Shown here: positions 1 to 8,570 of the stretch, piece after piece
Layout of the letters: the number at the start of each line of letters is the position of its first letter
How positions within the stretch are numbered: the stretch's first letter is position 1
NCBI RefSeq assembly: GCF_002222615.2
Contig: NZ_CP022412.2
Span: 2,294,001 to 2,358,000 of the forward strand
Source: Bacteroides caccae
GTDB lineage: Bacteria > Bacteroidota > Bacteroidia > Bacteroidales > Bacteroidaceae
Reading direction: 5' to 3'
Length of the DNA: 64,000 nt
Position numbers and translations under genes: made by a program
The notes under the pieces: generated by a model
Told to the model about the DNA's origin: nothing
Databases searched by the model: none
Seen by the model: the letters and a program-made list of their open reading frames with translations, nothing else

Positions 1-90
1 GTCTGCCAACCATTCAGGTTTTACGTGAAGATGGAATACCGAGCCGTCTTCGTTGATAATTAATTCAGAGGATGGAAAGTACTTTTTCAT
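1..90 (-). CDS. Nucleoside (uridine) phosphorylase, N-terminal fragment
   Basis: Only the first 30 codons lie in the window; the gene runs off the left edge. The start is the ATG complementary to 88-90. The peptide begins MKKYFPSSELIINEDGSVFH and continues with HVKPEWLAD, which matches my memory of the N-terminus of Bacteroides PNP/UDP-family nucleoside phosphorylases. These cytoplasmic enzymes split nucleosides with phosphate to give ribose-1-phosphate and base for salvage. No catalytic residues are in the visible part, so substrate (uridine or purine nucleoside) cannot be settled. Confidence 0.7.
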   Translation of the reverse strand, partial: MKKYFPSSELIINEDGSVFHLHVKPEWLAD

Positions 91-137
91 GTTATTGAAA
101 GGTTTTAGTTTTACAATAAGACTGTATCTATAAATAC

Positions 138-239
138 AAACGCCGGAACCGGATTTAAGTTCGGAAGAGGTATCTTTCTTTTTCCGCAGAAAAAAGAGCA
201 TACATCTTGGAACAGAATTGAAACCGGGTTCCGGCGTTT
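138..239. terminator. Long-loop hairpin downstream of floA
   Basis: A 13-bp perfect inverted repeat, AAACGCCGGAACC at 138-150 and its complement at 227-239, lies directly beyond the floA stop. The 76-nt loop holds a smaller CGGAA/TTCCG stem. It probably ends floA transcription, though the loop is unusually long for an intrinsic terminator. Confidence 0.5.
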
Positions 240-247
240 ATAATAAA

Positions 248-1249
248 TTATTTGCTCAACGGCTGATTACCGGTGTTTCCTGTTACCGGTTTAGCAATAT
301 TTTCACGCATGGAAGTATCTGCTTCGATATTTTTCATCCGGTAATAATCCATGATACCCAGATTACCGCTACGGAAGGCTTCTGCCATAGCTTTCGGTAC
401 TTCTGCTTCTGCTTCTATTACTTTCGCACGAGCTTCCTGCGCTTTGGCTTTCATTTCCTGTTCGGAAGCGACTGCCATTGCACGGCGTTCCTCTGCTTTT
501 GCCTGCGCAATATTCTTGTCCGCATTAGCCTGATCAATCTGCAAAGCGGCGCCGATGTTCTTACCTATGTCAATATCCGCAATATCGATAGACAGGATTT
601 CGAAAGCCGTTCCTGCATCCAATCCCTTGCGAAGCACGAGTTTGGAGATAGAATCCGGATTTTCGAGTACTGACTTATGATTTTCGGAAGAACCGATAGA
701 CGAAACAATACCTTCGCCTACACGGGCAAGAATCGTATCTTCACCTGCACCACCGACCAACTGGCGGATATTGGCACGTACGGTAACACGTGCTTTGGCT
801 ATCAACTGGATACCGTCTTTAGCAACAGCCGTAACGGGAGGTGTGTCGATAACTTTCGGGTTTACAGACATTTGCACGGCTTCGAATACGTCACGACCTG
901 CAAGGTCGATAGCGGTAGCCATTTGGAAAGGTAGCTCGATATTCGCTTTCGATGCGGATACCAGCGCATGAACAACCTTTTCAACGTGTCCTCCGGCCAA
1001 ATAGTGGGCTTCCAACTCATCGCGGGTGATGTTTTTCAATCCCGCTTTGTGGGCTTCAATCATTCCCGGCACGATGATATACGGCGGAACGTTACGTATA
1101 CGCATTAGAAATAGTTGTATCAGTGAGATGTTGACTCCCGATACTTTTGCCGACAACCAAAGGAAGAACGGCACGTAATGGAAAAATATTATCAGGAAGA
1201 TAATACCTCCGGCTATCAGAAAGATAGGCAAGTAGAAAGATGATTCCAT
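248..1249 (-). CDS. floA: Flotillin-like protein FloA
   Basis: This is an SPFH-family scaffold of functional membrane microdomains. The start is the ATG at 1249 (MESSFYLP); an upstream in-frame start would run into the end of nfeD. The 333 residues match FloA length. An N-terminal membrane hairpin (about residues 6-33, very rich in Ile, Phe and Leu) is followed by the SPFH/PHB domain (about 40-230). A long Ala/Glu/Lys-rich helical tail with repeated QAKAEE and KAQEARAK motifs drives oligomerisation. It is the last gene of an operon with nfeD 22 bp upstream, the usual flotillin-NfeD pairing. Confidence 0.93.
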   Translation of the reverse strand: MESSFYLPIFLIAGGIIFLIIFFHYVPFFLWLSAKVSGVNISLIQLFLMRIRNVPPYIIVPGMIEAHKAGLKNITRDELEAHYLAGGHVEKVVHALVSASKANIELPFQMATAIDLAGRDVFEAVQMSVNPKVIDTPPVTAVAKDGIQLIAKARVTVRANIRQLVGGAGEDTILARVGEGIVSSIGSSENHKSVLENPDSISKLVLRKGLDAGTAFEILSIDIADIDIGKNIGAALQIDQANADKNIAQAKAEERRAMAVASEQEMKAKAQEARAKVIEAEAEVPKAMAEAFRSGNLGIMDYYRMKNIEADTSMRENIAKPVTGNTGNQPLSK

Positions 1250-1271
1250 TGATGTTTTTATTAAGTGAATA

Positions 1272-1742
1272 TTATTTTCTGTGTTTCTCAACCATAATTG
1301 TACCGTCGGTGATACGGCTTACGATAATCGGCGTCTTTTCGTTGAGGAAGCCATCTATCGATTTCACCTCCACGATGTTTCCGTTGATTTCTGCATAACC
1401 GATTTGTGCCAGGCGGGTGGTACTGATACCGGTATCGCCTACCTTTACGCTATCCTCTGCACTACGGTCTACCTTAGAATCAATATCTTTTTTCAGAGCC
1501 AGTTTGTCGAGCATTTTCGACCGCATGAACCAGACGAGCGACCCGATACAGGCTACTCCTGATATTCCCAAGGTAATGAATCCCGCTGCCATACCTAGAT
1601 TGGCAAATGCATAGTAATTGGCATAAATGATACAAACCAGTGCAGAGATTCCTGCCAGACTAATACCGGGTATGACAAACAGTTCTACCAGAAACAGTAT
1701 TACTGCGGCGATAATGAGAACGGTGATAATAAGTATATCCAT
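1272..1742 (-). CDS. NfeD-family membrane protein
   Basis: This 156-residue short NfeD protein has two or three hydrophobic segments in its first 80 residues ([20 protein letters not shown] and following) and a C-terminal OB-fold module from about residue 95 ([20 protein letters not shown], ending IMVEKHRK). It lacks the N-terminal ClpP-like protease domain of long NfeD. NfeD proteins partner with SPFH proteins, and floA follows directly. The TPR gene ends 15 bp upstream, so all three genes probably share one transcript. Confidence 0.9.
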   Translation of the reverse strand: MDILIITVLIIAAVILFLVELFVIPGISLAGISALVCIIYANYYAFANLGMAAGFITLGISGVACIGSLVWFMRSKMLDKLALKKDIDSKVDRSAEDSVKVGDTGISTTRLAQIGYAEINGNIVEVKSIDGFLNEKTPIIVSRITDGTIMVEKHRK

Positions 1743-1757
1743 AGTTCAGAGTTATTA

Positions 1758-3179
1758 TTATTTTGTTTTTTCCGCGTTTCGTACATTTATTTCAAGAGCA
1801 TCCAGTTCGCCGGACATTTGCAATATTCTCTTTTCCAAATCAAGAATGGCCGGAGTCAATATTGTTTTTTCCTGTTTATTGCCGGTTGCATAACGTAGCC
1901 GCATGCTATTGAGTTTTTCTTCTTGCTGACGATAGTCTTTTTCCATTTGCTGGTAACGTTGGAAGAGTTGTTTGGCCTTGGCCGATTTGAAATCTTTCAG
2001 AAGATAATAAGTCGTATTATCATCAATCACAAACTCGAAATCAGCAATCCGGCGTTCCTGCGGCTTATGGCTCATAGCGGCTTCCAAACGCTGTTGTGCT
2101 TCGGCAACTGCCTTTTTATCTTTCCATGTTTCTTTCAACGAATGAATCTGTGCCAACCGAATCATTTGCTGCTGGTCCATAGCTTCATAGTTGTAGGTCT
2201 GCTTTGAATTGTTGGGGATAAATACATAGATGCAGACCTTTCCTTCCGGTTGGAAACGGTCGGAAGCAAACCAACCCAGATTATTATATTCGTCGATCAC
2301 ATACATATAGTCATTGTAGGGAGAATTAAACGGCATCCCTACATTCTCCGGTACAAGATACGTATCGGTGTTCGTATTGTAACGGGTGACAAAGATATCA
2401 TATCCTCCCAGCCCTTCGCCGTCGCTTGCGTAATAAATAGTAACACCGTCCGCCATAACAAACGGATAGTTGGCGTTTCCGGAATCATTGATACTGCCGG
2501 GCAACGGACGTCCGTTACTCCATTCATCTAACAGCTTATTTTTTGAAAGAATATCCAGATTTCCTCTTTCGCCTTTTTCGCTATAATAGATTTTGTTTCC
2601 GATTTCGGTTTCGTAGACTGTTCCCGGGTTATCGCCTTCAGTTTTGAAGAACTCGTTGAAAGTAAACAGCTTACCTGATTCTTCGCTAATTTTATAAGCA
2701 TTCAGGAAAGTAGACTTGTCTACCACAAAACTGTCGATAATGGAGACATCTTCTACGCCTTTCAGCATACGGAGATCGGCTTTGCTTTTCTCTAACAGCT
2801 TTTCAGCTTCTTCGGTAGGGCGTTTTCGTTTCTTTAAGTCGGTGATATATTCTTCGAAGCAGTTCACTGCATCTTCAAAACGGTACGTGTCATTGTAAGC
2901 TTGTCCCAGATAAAGCTGTCCGCTGGCTACCCGTTTCTTTACAGCCATTTCGAGAGGTTTCACAGCTTCTTCAGCTTCTCCTGTTTTCAGGCAACATACG
3001 CCATACCAGTAATTATAATTACCATTGGACGGTTGGGATTTAGCATATTTCTTAAAGACAGGCTTGGCTTTCTCGTAGTCACCTTTAGTGAATAAGGTGC
3101 GTGCCTGTTCCAGTGTTTGCGCAGAAACTCCCCCAAGGAAGAAACTGCAAATTAGAAATAAAATATATTTTCTTTTCAT
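1758..3179 (-). CDS. Exported TPR and PD40 beta-propeller protein
   Basis: This 473-residue protein begins with a signal peptide (MKRKYILFLICSFFLGGVSA). TPR-like helices follow at about 20-140 (ARTLFTKGDYEKAKPVFKKY). Blades of a PD40/WD40-like propeller lie at about 215-330 (NYPFVMADGVTIYYASDGEG, GGYDIFVTRY, NNLGWFASDR). The charged C-terminal third looks coiled-coil. The domain order resembles Bacteroidota PorE/OmpA-linked envelope proteins, but no OmpA domain is present. It is first in the operon with nfeD and floA, which hints at a link between the periplasm and flotillin microdomains. That link is inference. Confidence 0.8.
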   Translation of the reverse strand: MKRKYILFLICSFFLGGVSAQTLEQARTLFTKGDYEKAKPVFKKYAKSQPSNGNYNYWYGVCCLKTGEAEEAVKPLEMAVKKRVASGQLYLGQAYNDTYRFEDAVNCFEEYITDLKKRKRPTEEAEKLLEKSKADLRMLKGVEDVSIIDSFVVDKSTFLNAYKISEESGKLFTFNEFFKTEGDNPGTVYETEIGNKIYYSEKGERGNLDILSKNKLLDEWSNGRPLPGSINDSGNANYPFVMADGVTIYYASDGEGLGGYDIFVTRYNTNTDTYLVPENVGMPFNSPYNDYMYVIDEYNNLGWFASDRFQPEGKVCIYVFIPNNSKQTYNYEAMDQQQMIRLAQIHSLKETWKDKKAVAEAQQRLEAAMSHKPQERRIADFEFVIDDNTTYYLLKDFKSAKAKQLFQRYQQMEKDYRQQEEKLNSMRLRYATGNKQEKTILTPAILDLEKRILQMSGELDALEINVRNAEKTK

Positions 3180-3255
3180 CGTTCTTAGCGTTTATGAGTG
3201 ACGGTTTGGTAGAAAACGGTATCGTTTTCGGTCAACAGTCAATTTATCAATTGTT

Positions 3256-3263
3256 CAAAAGTA
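3256..3263 (-). promoter_or_regulatory. -7 box of the TPR-nfeD-floA operon
   Basis: On the minus strand this reads TACTTTTG, an exact TAnnTTTG box about 75 bp upstream of the TPR gene. A second match (TAAATTTG) abuts it at 3264-3271. No clear -33 element was seen. Confidence 0.45.
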
Positions 3264-3336
3264 CAAATTTATTAGAAATAAACCCTTTTTCAGCGATTCT
3301 ATTATGTTAATTCTTCTTTAAATCATTCTTTTCGCT

Positions 3337-3344
3337 TACTTTTG
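3337..3344 (+). promoter_or_regulatory. -7 box of ttcA
   Basis: TACTTTTG matches TAnnTTTG exactly, 19 bp before the ATG at 3363. This position rules out the TTG at 3342 as start. Confidence 0.55.
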
Positions 3345-3362
3345 CAGCCGATTTTTGAAGAT

Positions 3363-4109
3363 ATGACACAATTTACGGAAGAAGAGAAAACCATTCGCCG
3401 CGTTGAAAGGCGGTTCAGTAAAGGAGTGGTGCAATATGGACTGATAGAAGAAGGAGACAAAATCCTTATCGGACTGTCGGGAGGGAAAGATTCGTTGGCG
3501 CTTGTCGAATTGCTGGGTAAGCGTGTACGTATCTATAAACCTCGCTTTTCGGTTGTCGCAGTTCATGTGGTGATGAAAAATATCCCTTATCAGAGTGATA
3601 CGGCATATTTGAAAGCGCATTGTGAAGCGTATGGAGTACCTTTTGTACAATATGAGACAGCCTTCGATCCGGCTACCGATACACGTAAGTCTCCCTGTTT
3701 CCTTTGTTCGTGGAATCGCCGGAAAGCTTTGTTTACAGTTGCCAAAGAGCATGGATGTAATAAGATAGCCTTGGGGCATCACATGGATGATATTCTGGAA
3801 ACATTGCTGATGAATATCACTTATCAGGGAGCATTTAGCACCATGCCTCCCCGTTTGGTGATGAAGAAGTTTGATATGACGATTATCCGTCCGATGTGTT
3901 TGGTCCACGAAGCTGACTTGGTAGAGTTGGCGGCTTTACACAGTTATCAGAAGCAAGTAAAGAATTGCCCTTACGAATCACAATCCAGCCGGAGCGATAT
4001 GAAAGGGATTTTGCGGCAACTGGAGGAGATGAATCCGGAGGCCCGTTACAGTCTTTGGGGAAGCATGACGAATGTACAGGAAGAATTATTACCGGATAAA
4101 ATAGATTAA
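3363..4109 (+). CDS. ttcA: TtcA-type tRNA 2-thiocytidine synthetase
   Basis: This cytoplasmic ATP-dependent enzyme thiolates C32 of certain tRNAs using a [4Fe-4S] cluster. The PP-loop SGGKDS is at residues 39-44. The cluster cysteines of the TtcA family are present as CFLC (112 and 115) and a third Cys at about 202 (KNCPYE). The ALGHHMDD motif is conserved. The ATG at 3363 is preferred because the -7 box lies just upstream, giving 248 residues. DUF486 follows 15 bp later, so the two are probably cotranscribed. A related TtcA/TtuA-family thiolase is the main alternative. Confidence 0.85.
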   Translation: MTQFTEEEKTIRRVERRFSKGVVQYGLIEEGDKILIGLSGGKDSLALVELLGKRVRIYKPRFSVVAVHVVMKNIPYQSDTAYLKAHCEAYGVPFVQYETAFDPATDTRKSPCFLCSWNRRKALFTVAKEHGCNKIALGHHMDDILETLLMNITYQGAFSTMPPRLVMKKFDMTIIRPMCLVHEADLVELAALHSYQKQVKNCPYESQSSRSDMKGILRQLEEMNPEARYSLWGSMTNVQEELLPDKID

Positions 4110-4124
4110 TTAAAATCGGTTGTT

Positions 4125-4496
4125 ATGAAAGGAATATATACAATTTTGTTGCTTATCGTATCCAATGTCTTTATGACTTTTGCTTGGTATGGTCATTTGA
4201 AGATGAAACAGGAATATACTTGGTTTGCTTCTCTTCCGTTGATAGGTGTAATTGCTTTTAGCTGGGCAATTGCTTTCTTTGAGTATTCGTGTCAAATACC
4301 GGCGAATCGTATCGGGTTTATCGGTAATGGAGGCCCGTTTACATTGATGCAGTTAAAGGTGATTCAGGAAGTGATAACTCTTGTCATCTTTACGGTGTTT
4401 ACTACTGTTTTTTTTAAAGGAGAGGCACTGCACTGGAATCATTTGGCTGCATTCGTTTGCCTGATAGCGGCAGTGTATTTTGTGTTTATGAAGTGA
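4125..4496 (+). CDS. DUF486 (DMT-like) membrane protein
   Basis: The 123-residue protein has four hydrophobic segments and the DUF486 hallmarks NVFMTFAWYGHLK near the N-terminus and FFEYSCQIPANRIG mid-protein. DUF486 proteins are small, SMR-like members of the drug/metabolite transporter clan with no assigned substrate. It follows ttcA by 15 bp and is closed by two strong hairpins. Confidence 0.85.
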   Translation: MKGIYTILLLIVSNVFMTFAWYGHLKMKQEYTWFASLPLIGVIAFSWAIAFFEYSCQIPANRIGFIGNGGPFTLMQLKVIQEVITLVIFTVFTTVFFKGEALHWNHLAAFVCLIAAVYFVFMK

Positions 4497-4538
4497 AAAG
4501 ATATTGTTTGTCAAATCCTATATGAATGTTTGAAAATT

Positions 4539-4569
4539 AGACGCTCTGTTTTACCCAAACAGAGCGTCT
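4539..4569. terminator. Convergent-gene terminator hairpin 1
   Basis: A 13-bp perfect stem AGACGCTCTGTTT (4539-4551) pairs with 4557-4569 around a TACCC loop, then comes a T-rich stretch. It lies between DUF486 (+) and apbE (-). Confidence 0.85.
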
Positions 4570-4582
4570 GTTTTATATAAAT

Positions 4583-4613
4583 AGAGGCTCTATTTGCATA
4601 AAATAGAGCCTCT
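4583..4613. terminator. Convergent-gene terminator hairpin 2
   Basis: A second 13-bp perfect stem AGAGGCTCTATTT (4583-4595) pairs with 4601-4613 around a GCATA loop. It is a compensated copy of hairpin 1 and probably serves apbE on the minus strand. Confidence 0.8.
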
Positions 4614-4641
4614 AATTTATTCGTATATTTTCGTTGTCTTT

Positions 4642-5658
4642 TTATTGGGGAGTAGTTATGTATTTTTTCATCCCTTCCGTATAGTAAGTCTTAAATTCTC
4701 CGTTGTCTCCACTATAAATAAAGTACGCGTCAATCTTGGGGTTTGCTTTGCAGAATGTTTCGGCGTCTTCCAGTCCCATTACCATGAAGGCGGTAGCCAG
4801 CGCATCGGCGGTCATACAGTCTTCTGCGATTACTGTGGCAGATAAGATATTGTGTTGCACCGGATAACCTGTTCTGGGGTCAATTGTATGAGCGTATTTT
4901 TTTCCGTCTTTATAGTAAAAGTTACGATAGTTGCCGGAGGTAGCCATACCGAGGTCGGTGAGGTCGAGTACCGTTTGTAAGTCTTGTCTCACGGATAGGG
5001 AGTCGTCAATCGGTTTGTTGATGCCGATACGCCATAAGTTGTTTTTGGGGTTAACCCCTTTTACTACCACTTCTCCGCCTATGTCTACCATATAATTCTT
5101 TATTCCTTTCCGGTCGAGCAGTTGGGCGATGACATCCACCGAATACCCTTTGGCAACCGCACTGCAACTTAACATGATGCGGGGATCTTGTTTGATAACT
5201 CTCCCATTTTCTAGTTTCACCTTTTCATAATCGGTGATTTGCAGCAGGCTATCTATCATTAATGAGTCCGGGAAAGCTCCTTTCTTGAATCCGAATCCCC
5301 AGGCGTTGGCCAGTGGGGCTATGGTTATGTCGAAAGCACCTTTGGTTTCACGGGAGATTTCCATGGAACGGTTGAAGCATTTTTGAAAGAAACTGTCTGT
5401 CACTAATTCTTCATTACGATTTACACGACTGATTACGGAACTGTCATTGAACGGAGATAATGAAAAGTCGAAACGTTTCAGTTCTGCTTCGATCTCCGGT
5501 TTCAAGTCACTGTCATATTGGTAGGTGATGTTGTATACTGTTCCGAATACAAGCCCTTTGATATTGTAATAGTTTGCTTGCTGATTGTGTCTGGCTAATA
5601 TCCAAATGGTTGCCAGAATCAGGAACGCCAGCCAAAGGAAACTTTTCTTTGTTTTCAT
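4642..5658 (-). CDS. apbE: ApbE-family FMN transferase
   Basis: ApbE moves FMN from FAD onto Thr of target flavoproteins such as Nqr/Rnf subunits in the periplasm. The 338-residue protein has an N-terminal membrane or signal anchor (FLWLAFLILATIWILA) without a clear lipobox cysteine. Family motifs follow: CSAVAKGYSVDVIAQLLD, NYMVDIGGEVVVKG, MATSGNYRNFY, HTIDPRTGYPV and CMTADALATAFMVMG. mntP lies 37 bp upstream on the same strand and could share the transcript. No Nqr or Rnf gene is in the window. Confidence 0.92.
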   Translation of the reverse strand: MKTKKSFLWLAFLILATIWILARHNQQANYYNIKGLVFGTVYNITYQYDSDLKPEIEAELKRFDFSLSPFNDSSVISRVNRNEELVTDSFFQKCFNRSMEISRETKGAFDITIAPLANAWGFGFKKGAFPDSLMIDSLLQITDYEKVKLENGRVIKQDPRIMLSCSAVAKGYSVDVIAQLLDRKGIKNYMVDIGGEVVVKGVNPKNNLWRIGINKPIDDSLSVRQDLQTVLDLTDLGMATSGNYRNFYYKDGKKYAHTIDPRTGYPVQHNILSATVIAEDCMTADALATAFMVMGLEDAETFCKANPKIDAYFIYSGDNGEFKTYYTEGMKKYITTPQ

Positions 5659-5694
5659 ACGCTTTTCTATATTTTGATGAGAAACTTTTTCTTT

Positions 5695-6276
5695 TTATTG
5701 AAAGAATAAATGTTCAACCAATATTTTTAGTCCGATGATGACTAAAATGATACCTCCCCATAGTTCTGCTTTTAACTTTCGGGCAATCCCGCAGCCGCAT
5801 TGGATACCAAAGATCAGCCCGATGAGCGACATGACAAACGAAACAAGTCCGATGATACAAATAGGAGAGAGGATTTGAGTATAATCTTGAACTCCCAGAA
5901 AGGCGAAGGAAATGCCGATTGCCAGTGCGTCAATACTTGTCGCTATCGCCATTGTGAATACTACTTTCAGCTTGGTGGGATTAAATAGCTGGCAACATTC
6001 TTCTTCCTTGAAAGATTCGAAAATCATTCTGCCGCCTAGAAAGGCAAGAATAGCAAAAGCGATCCAATGGTCTACGCTTTCTATCAGGTGACTGAAACTC
6101 TTGGCGAACATCCAGCCGATGAAAGGCATGAGAGCCTGAAAAAATCCGAAGGCGAAAGCCATGACCAGCATCGGTCTCCATTGGGTATGTTTTAAAATAA
6201 TACCGCTTGCAATCGAAACAGCGAAACAGTCCATCGCCAAACCTATTGCAAGCAGCCAAATCTCTAGTCCTGTCAT
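5695..6276 (-). CDS. mntP: MntP manganese efflux pump
   Basis: The 193-residue inner-membrane protein has six hydrophobic segments in two repeats of three. The MntP signature acidic motifs are present in the first helix of each half: LAIGLAMDCFAVSIASGI and FTMAIATSIDALAIGISFAF. The family exports Mn2+. It sits 6 bp after the DUF6048-type gene. I found no Mn riboswitch (yybP-ykoY), which fits its position inside a transcript. Confidence 0.9.
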   Translation of the reverse strand: MTGLEIWLLAIGLAMDCFAVSIASGIILKHTQWRPMLVMAFAFGFFQALMPFIGWMFAKSFSHLIESVDHWIAFAILAFLGGRMIFESFKEEECCQLFNPTKLKVVFTMAIATSIDALAIGISFAFLGVQDYTQILSPICIIGLVSFVMSLIGLIFGIQCGCGIARKLKAELWGGIILVIIGLKILVEHLFFQ

Positions 6277-6282
6277 TATATT

Positions 6283-7083
6283 CTAAAGAGGTAGTTTATA
6301 AATGAGGGAATAAGTGATTCCCATATTGTTCGATTTATATTTTCCGTAGCCGGGCACATACCAAGGATCTCCGTATTCTCCCGTAGAAGCGCTGGTTTTA
6401 TATTTCATGCGTACCGACCAGCCCATGTTGAAGTTCTTGTAAATGCGTACTTTAACTCCTAATACGATTTCCAACCATTGTACGGAGGCTTTCATTCCCG
6501 GATGATTGAACGGGATACTTCCTCCCCAGTAGTCGTCTCCGAGACTGGGATTACCGATGTTGTCCCCCCATATCGGATCATCTGCCGGCAGGGTCGATAC
6601 ATCGTATTTGAATGAACTGAACGCATAACGGATACCTGCATACAGATAACTGTTTTTCTCTTTCTTCTTTGCCATTGTGTTGTAATCCACACCGATGCGG
6701 AAGAAAGGAGCTGCTTTACTTTTATAGTGTATACCTGTTTCGCTCCATGTGTCTGTACCTCCCATACCAAACTCAACTGTCGGGATGAATTTGTTCTTGA
6801 GGTTGACTGCTATACTTACTTCAGAACTCATAAAGTCACCACCCAGAAGTTTACTTCCGATGCCGTATAAGTCTACACCTACATACGTCCCGTTATAGAA
6901 CGGAATTGTATCTATCTCGGTAACTTCCTTTTTCTTCTGATCTCTTTTGGGTGTATGGACCGGGCGTTGCTGCTGTGCTATCAACGGAAGCCCAATACAA
7001 AAGAGCAGAAGCAGACTAATTAGTCTCTTCGTCAGGTGTCCGCTCTCGGTATATAAAGAATATTTGTAGATTCTCAATTTCAT
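6283..7083 (-). CDS. DUF6048-type beta-barrel-like protein
   Basis: The 266-residue protein has a hydrophobic export segment (RLISLLLLFCIGLPLIA, about 20-36). Alternating strands and many aromatic ends (FFRIGVDYNTM, YLYAGIRYAFSS, MGITYSLIYKLPL) suggest a small outer-membrane barrel ending in Leu. The ATG at 7083 overlaps the upstream gene by 68 bp; a shorter non-ATG start cannot be excluded. I place it in DUF6048 from memory. Function is unknown. The partner gene upstream is a lipoprotein, so the pair may act at the outer membrane. Confidence 0.65.
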   Translation of the reverse strand: MKLRIYKYSLYTESGHLTKRLISLLLLFCIGLPLIAQQQRPVHTPKRDQKKKEVTEIDTIPFYNGTYVGVDLYGIGSKLLGGDFMSSEVSIAVNLKNKFIPTVEFGMGGTDTWSETGIHYKSKAAPFFRIGVDYNTMAKKKEKNSYLYAGIRYAFSSFKYDVSTLPADDPIWGDNIGNPSLGDDYWGGSIPFNHPGMKASVQWLEIVLGVKVRIYKNFNMGWSVRMKYKTSASTGEYGDPWYVPGYGKYKSNNMGITYSLIYKLPL

Positions 7084-7570
7084 TTGTATTGGCTTCTTTA
7101 TTTCGTAAATAGATAGAATCTATTGTTTCCGCACTGTTTCTTTTATTTCCAAACTTGGCGCTGATGATGTTCTGTTTCATCATATATCCGCATTCCATAG
7201 ACTGGAAATAGGGAGTGTTTTGTTGCACAATGTATAAAGTGTCTGCGTTATCCCAATTACGTACAGGGTCATACCGGAGAATAAATATAGTAGAATCGCT
7301 GGTATATCGTAATGGTAACATCACTTTGTGAACTTTCTTCTCATTATTTAGAATAATAGAATCAGTTCCTAATGCTGTAATAGTTAATGAATCGAGTGTG
7401 TCATTTGCTATAACGTTTGGAACGAGAGTTTTGTCAATGGACTTGAATGTGCAATACATCATCGGTCGTCCTGCCAACGAACAGTCGTTTTCGTCCGAGC
7501 ACGAACTGTGGATACTGATAGCACCACCGACAATTAGTAATATGAGAAAGATACGAATTAAATTCTTCAT
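7016..7570 (-). CDS. DUF6452-type lipoprotein
   Basis: From the ATG at 7570 this is a 184-residue protein with a type II signal peptide ending in SIHSSC (Cys24). The mature part begins SDENDCSLAGRPMMYCTF, the pattern I recall for Bacteroidales DUF6452 proteins. No enzymatic motif is visible. It overlaps the downstream barrel-like gene and follows the glycosyltransferase by about 20 bp, so translation of the pair is probably coupled. Confidence 0.65.
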   Translation of the reverse strand: MKNLIRIFLILLIVGGAISIHSSCSDENDCSLAGRPMMYCTFKSIDKTLVPNVIANDTLDSLTITALGTDSIILNNEKKVHKVMLPLRYTSDSTIFILRYDPVRNWDNADTLYIVQQNTPYFQSMECGYMMKQNIISAKFGNKRNSAETIDSIYLRNKEANTNEIENLQIFFIYRERTPDEETN

Positions 7571-7590
7571 AATCAATGGTTGAATGTGAA

Positions 7591-8541
7591 TCAAATTTTC
7601 TTTTCTATCTGATAGTTATTCCGTTCCGGTGCGTTACGCGAGATCAGTTCGCCTAAGAATCCGGCGAGGAACAGTTGTGTACCTATAATCATAGCCGTGA
7701 GTGACAAATAAAAATAGGGAGAATCGGTCACCAGTCTATAGGGGAGACCGTTGTACATGGCGTATAGCTTGCTTACACCTACAATGATAACGGATATCAT
7801 TCCGATGAGAAACATCAGTGAACCTAGCAGACCGAAAAAATGCATGGGCTTGATTCCGAACTTGGAAAGGAACCAAAGAGAAAGCAAGTCCAAGTATCCA
7901 TTAACAAAGCGGTTCAGTCCGAATTTGGTTGTTCCGTATTTGCGTGCCTGGTGGTGTACCACCTTTTCACCGATTTTCTTGAATCCGGCATTCTTTGCCA
8001 GATAAGGGATATAACGGTGCATCTCACCATAGACTTCAATATGTTTGATGACCTCTTTGCGATAGGCCTTCAGTCCGCAGTTAAAATCGTGCAGATTCTT
8101 GATGCCCGAGACTTTGCGTGCAGTGGCGTTGAATAGCTTGGTCGGCAATGTCTTTGATATTGGATCATATCTTTTCTGTTTCCAGCCCGAAACCAAATCG
8201 TAGCCGTCTTCCGTAATCATCCGGTATAGTTCGGGGATCTCGTCCGGACTATCTTGCAAATCGGCGTCCATAGTGATAACCACATCACCCTGTGCCTCTG
8301 CAAATCCGCAATAGAGTGCAGGTGATTTACCATAGTTACGGCGGAACTTGATACCTTTCACACAGTCCGATTGGGCTTTGAGTTTTTCTATCACTTCCCA
8401 TGAGCGGTCTGTGCTTCCGTCGTTAACGAAAATCACTTCGAATGAGAATCCGTTGGCTTGCATTACCCGTTCTATCCAAGCGTAGAGTTCGGGTAGTGAC
8501 TCTTCTTCATTGAATAATGGGACTACAACTGATATATCCAT
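7591..8541 (-). CDS. GT2 polyprenyl-phosphate glycosyltransferase
   Basis: The 316-residue protein has the DPM1/GtrB-like layout. A cytoplasmic GT-A domain (1-230) carries VVPLFNEEESLPEL, VNDGSTDRSWEV and the metal-binding DADLQDSPDEIPELY. Two C-terminal membrane helices follow (about 235-260 and 275-300). Such enzymes load a sugar from a nucleotide donor onto undecaprenyl phosphate. The exact sugar is not readable. DUF4199 lies 29 bp upstream and is probably cotranscribed. Confidence 0.88.
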   Translation of the reverse strand: MDISVVVPLFNEEESLPELYAWIERVMQANGFSFEVIFVNDGSTDRSWEVIEKLKAQSDCVKGIKFRRNYGKSPALYCGFAEAQGDVVITMDADLQDSPDEIPELYRMITEDGYDLVSGWKQKRYDPISKTLPTKLFNATARKVSGIKNLHDFNCGLKAYRKEVIKHIEVYGEMHRYIPYLAKNAGFKKIGEKVVHHQARKYGTTKFGLNRFVNGYLDLLSLWFLSKFGIKPMHFFGLLGSLMFLIGMISVIIVGVSKLYAMYNGLPYRLVTDSPYFYLSLTAMIIGTQLFLAGFLGELISRNAPERNNYQIEKKI

Positions 8542-8570
8542 TTTATTAATTACTATTTACGAATTACAAA

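Noticed and set aside
218..971. Several plus-strand ORFs opposite floA
   Set aside because: They are mirror frames of floA with no family match, no promoter and no Shine-Dalgarno.
3342..3362. Upstream TTG start for ttcA
   Set aside because: It lies within the -7 box, so it would not be in the transcript.
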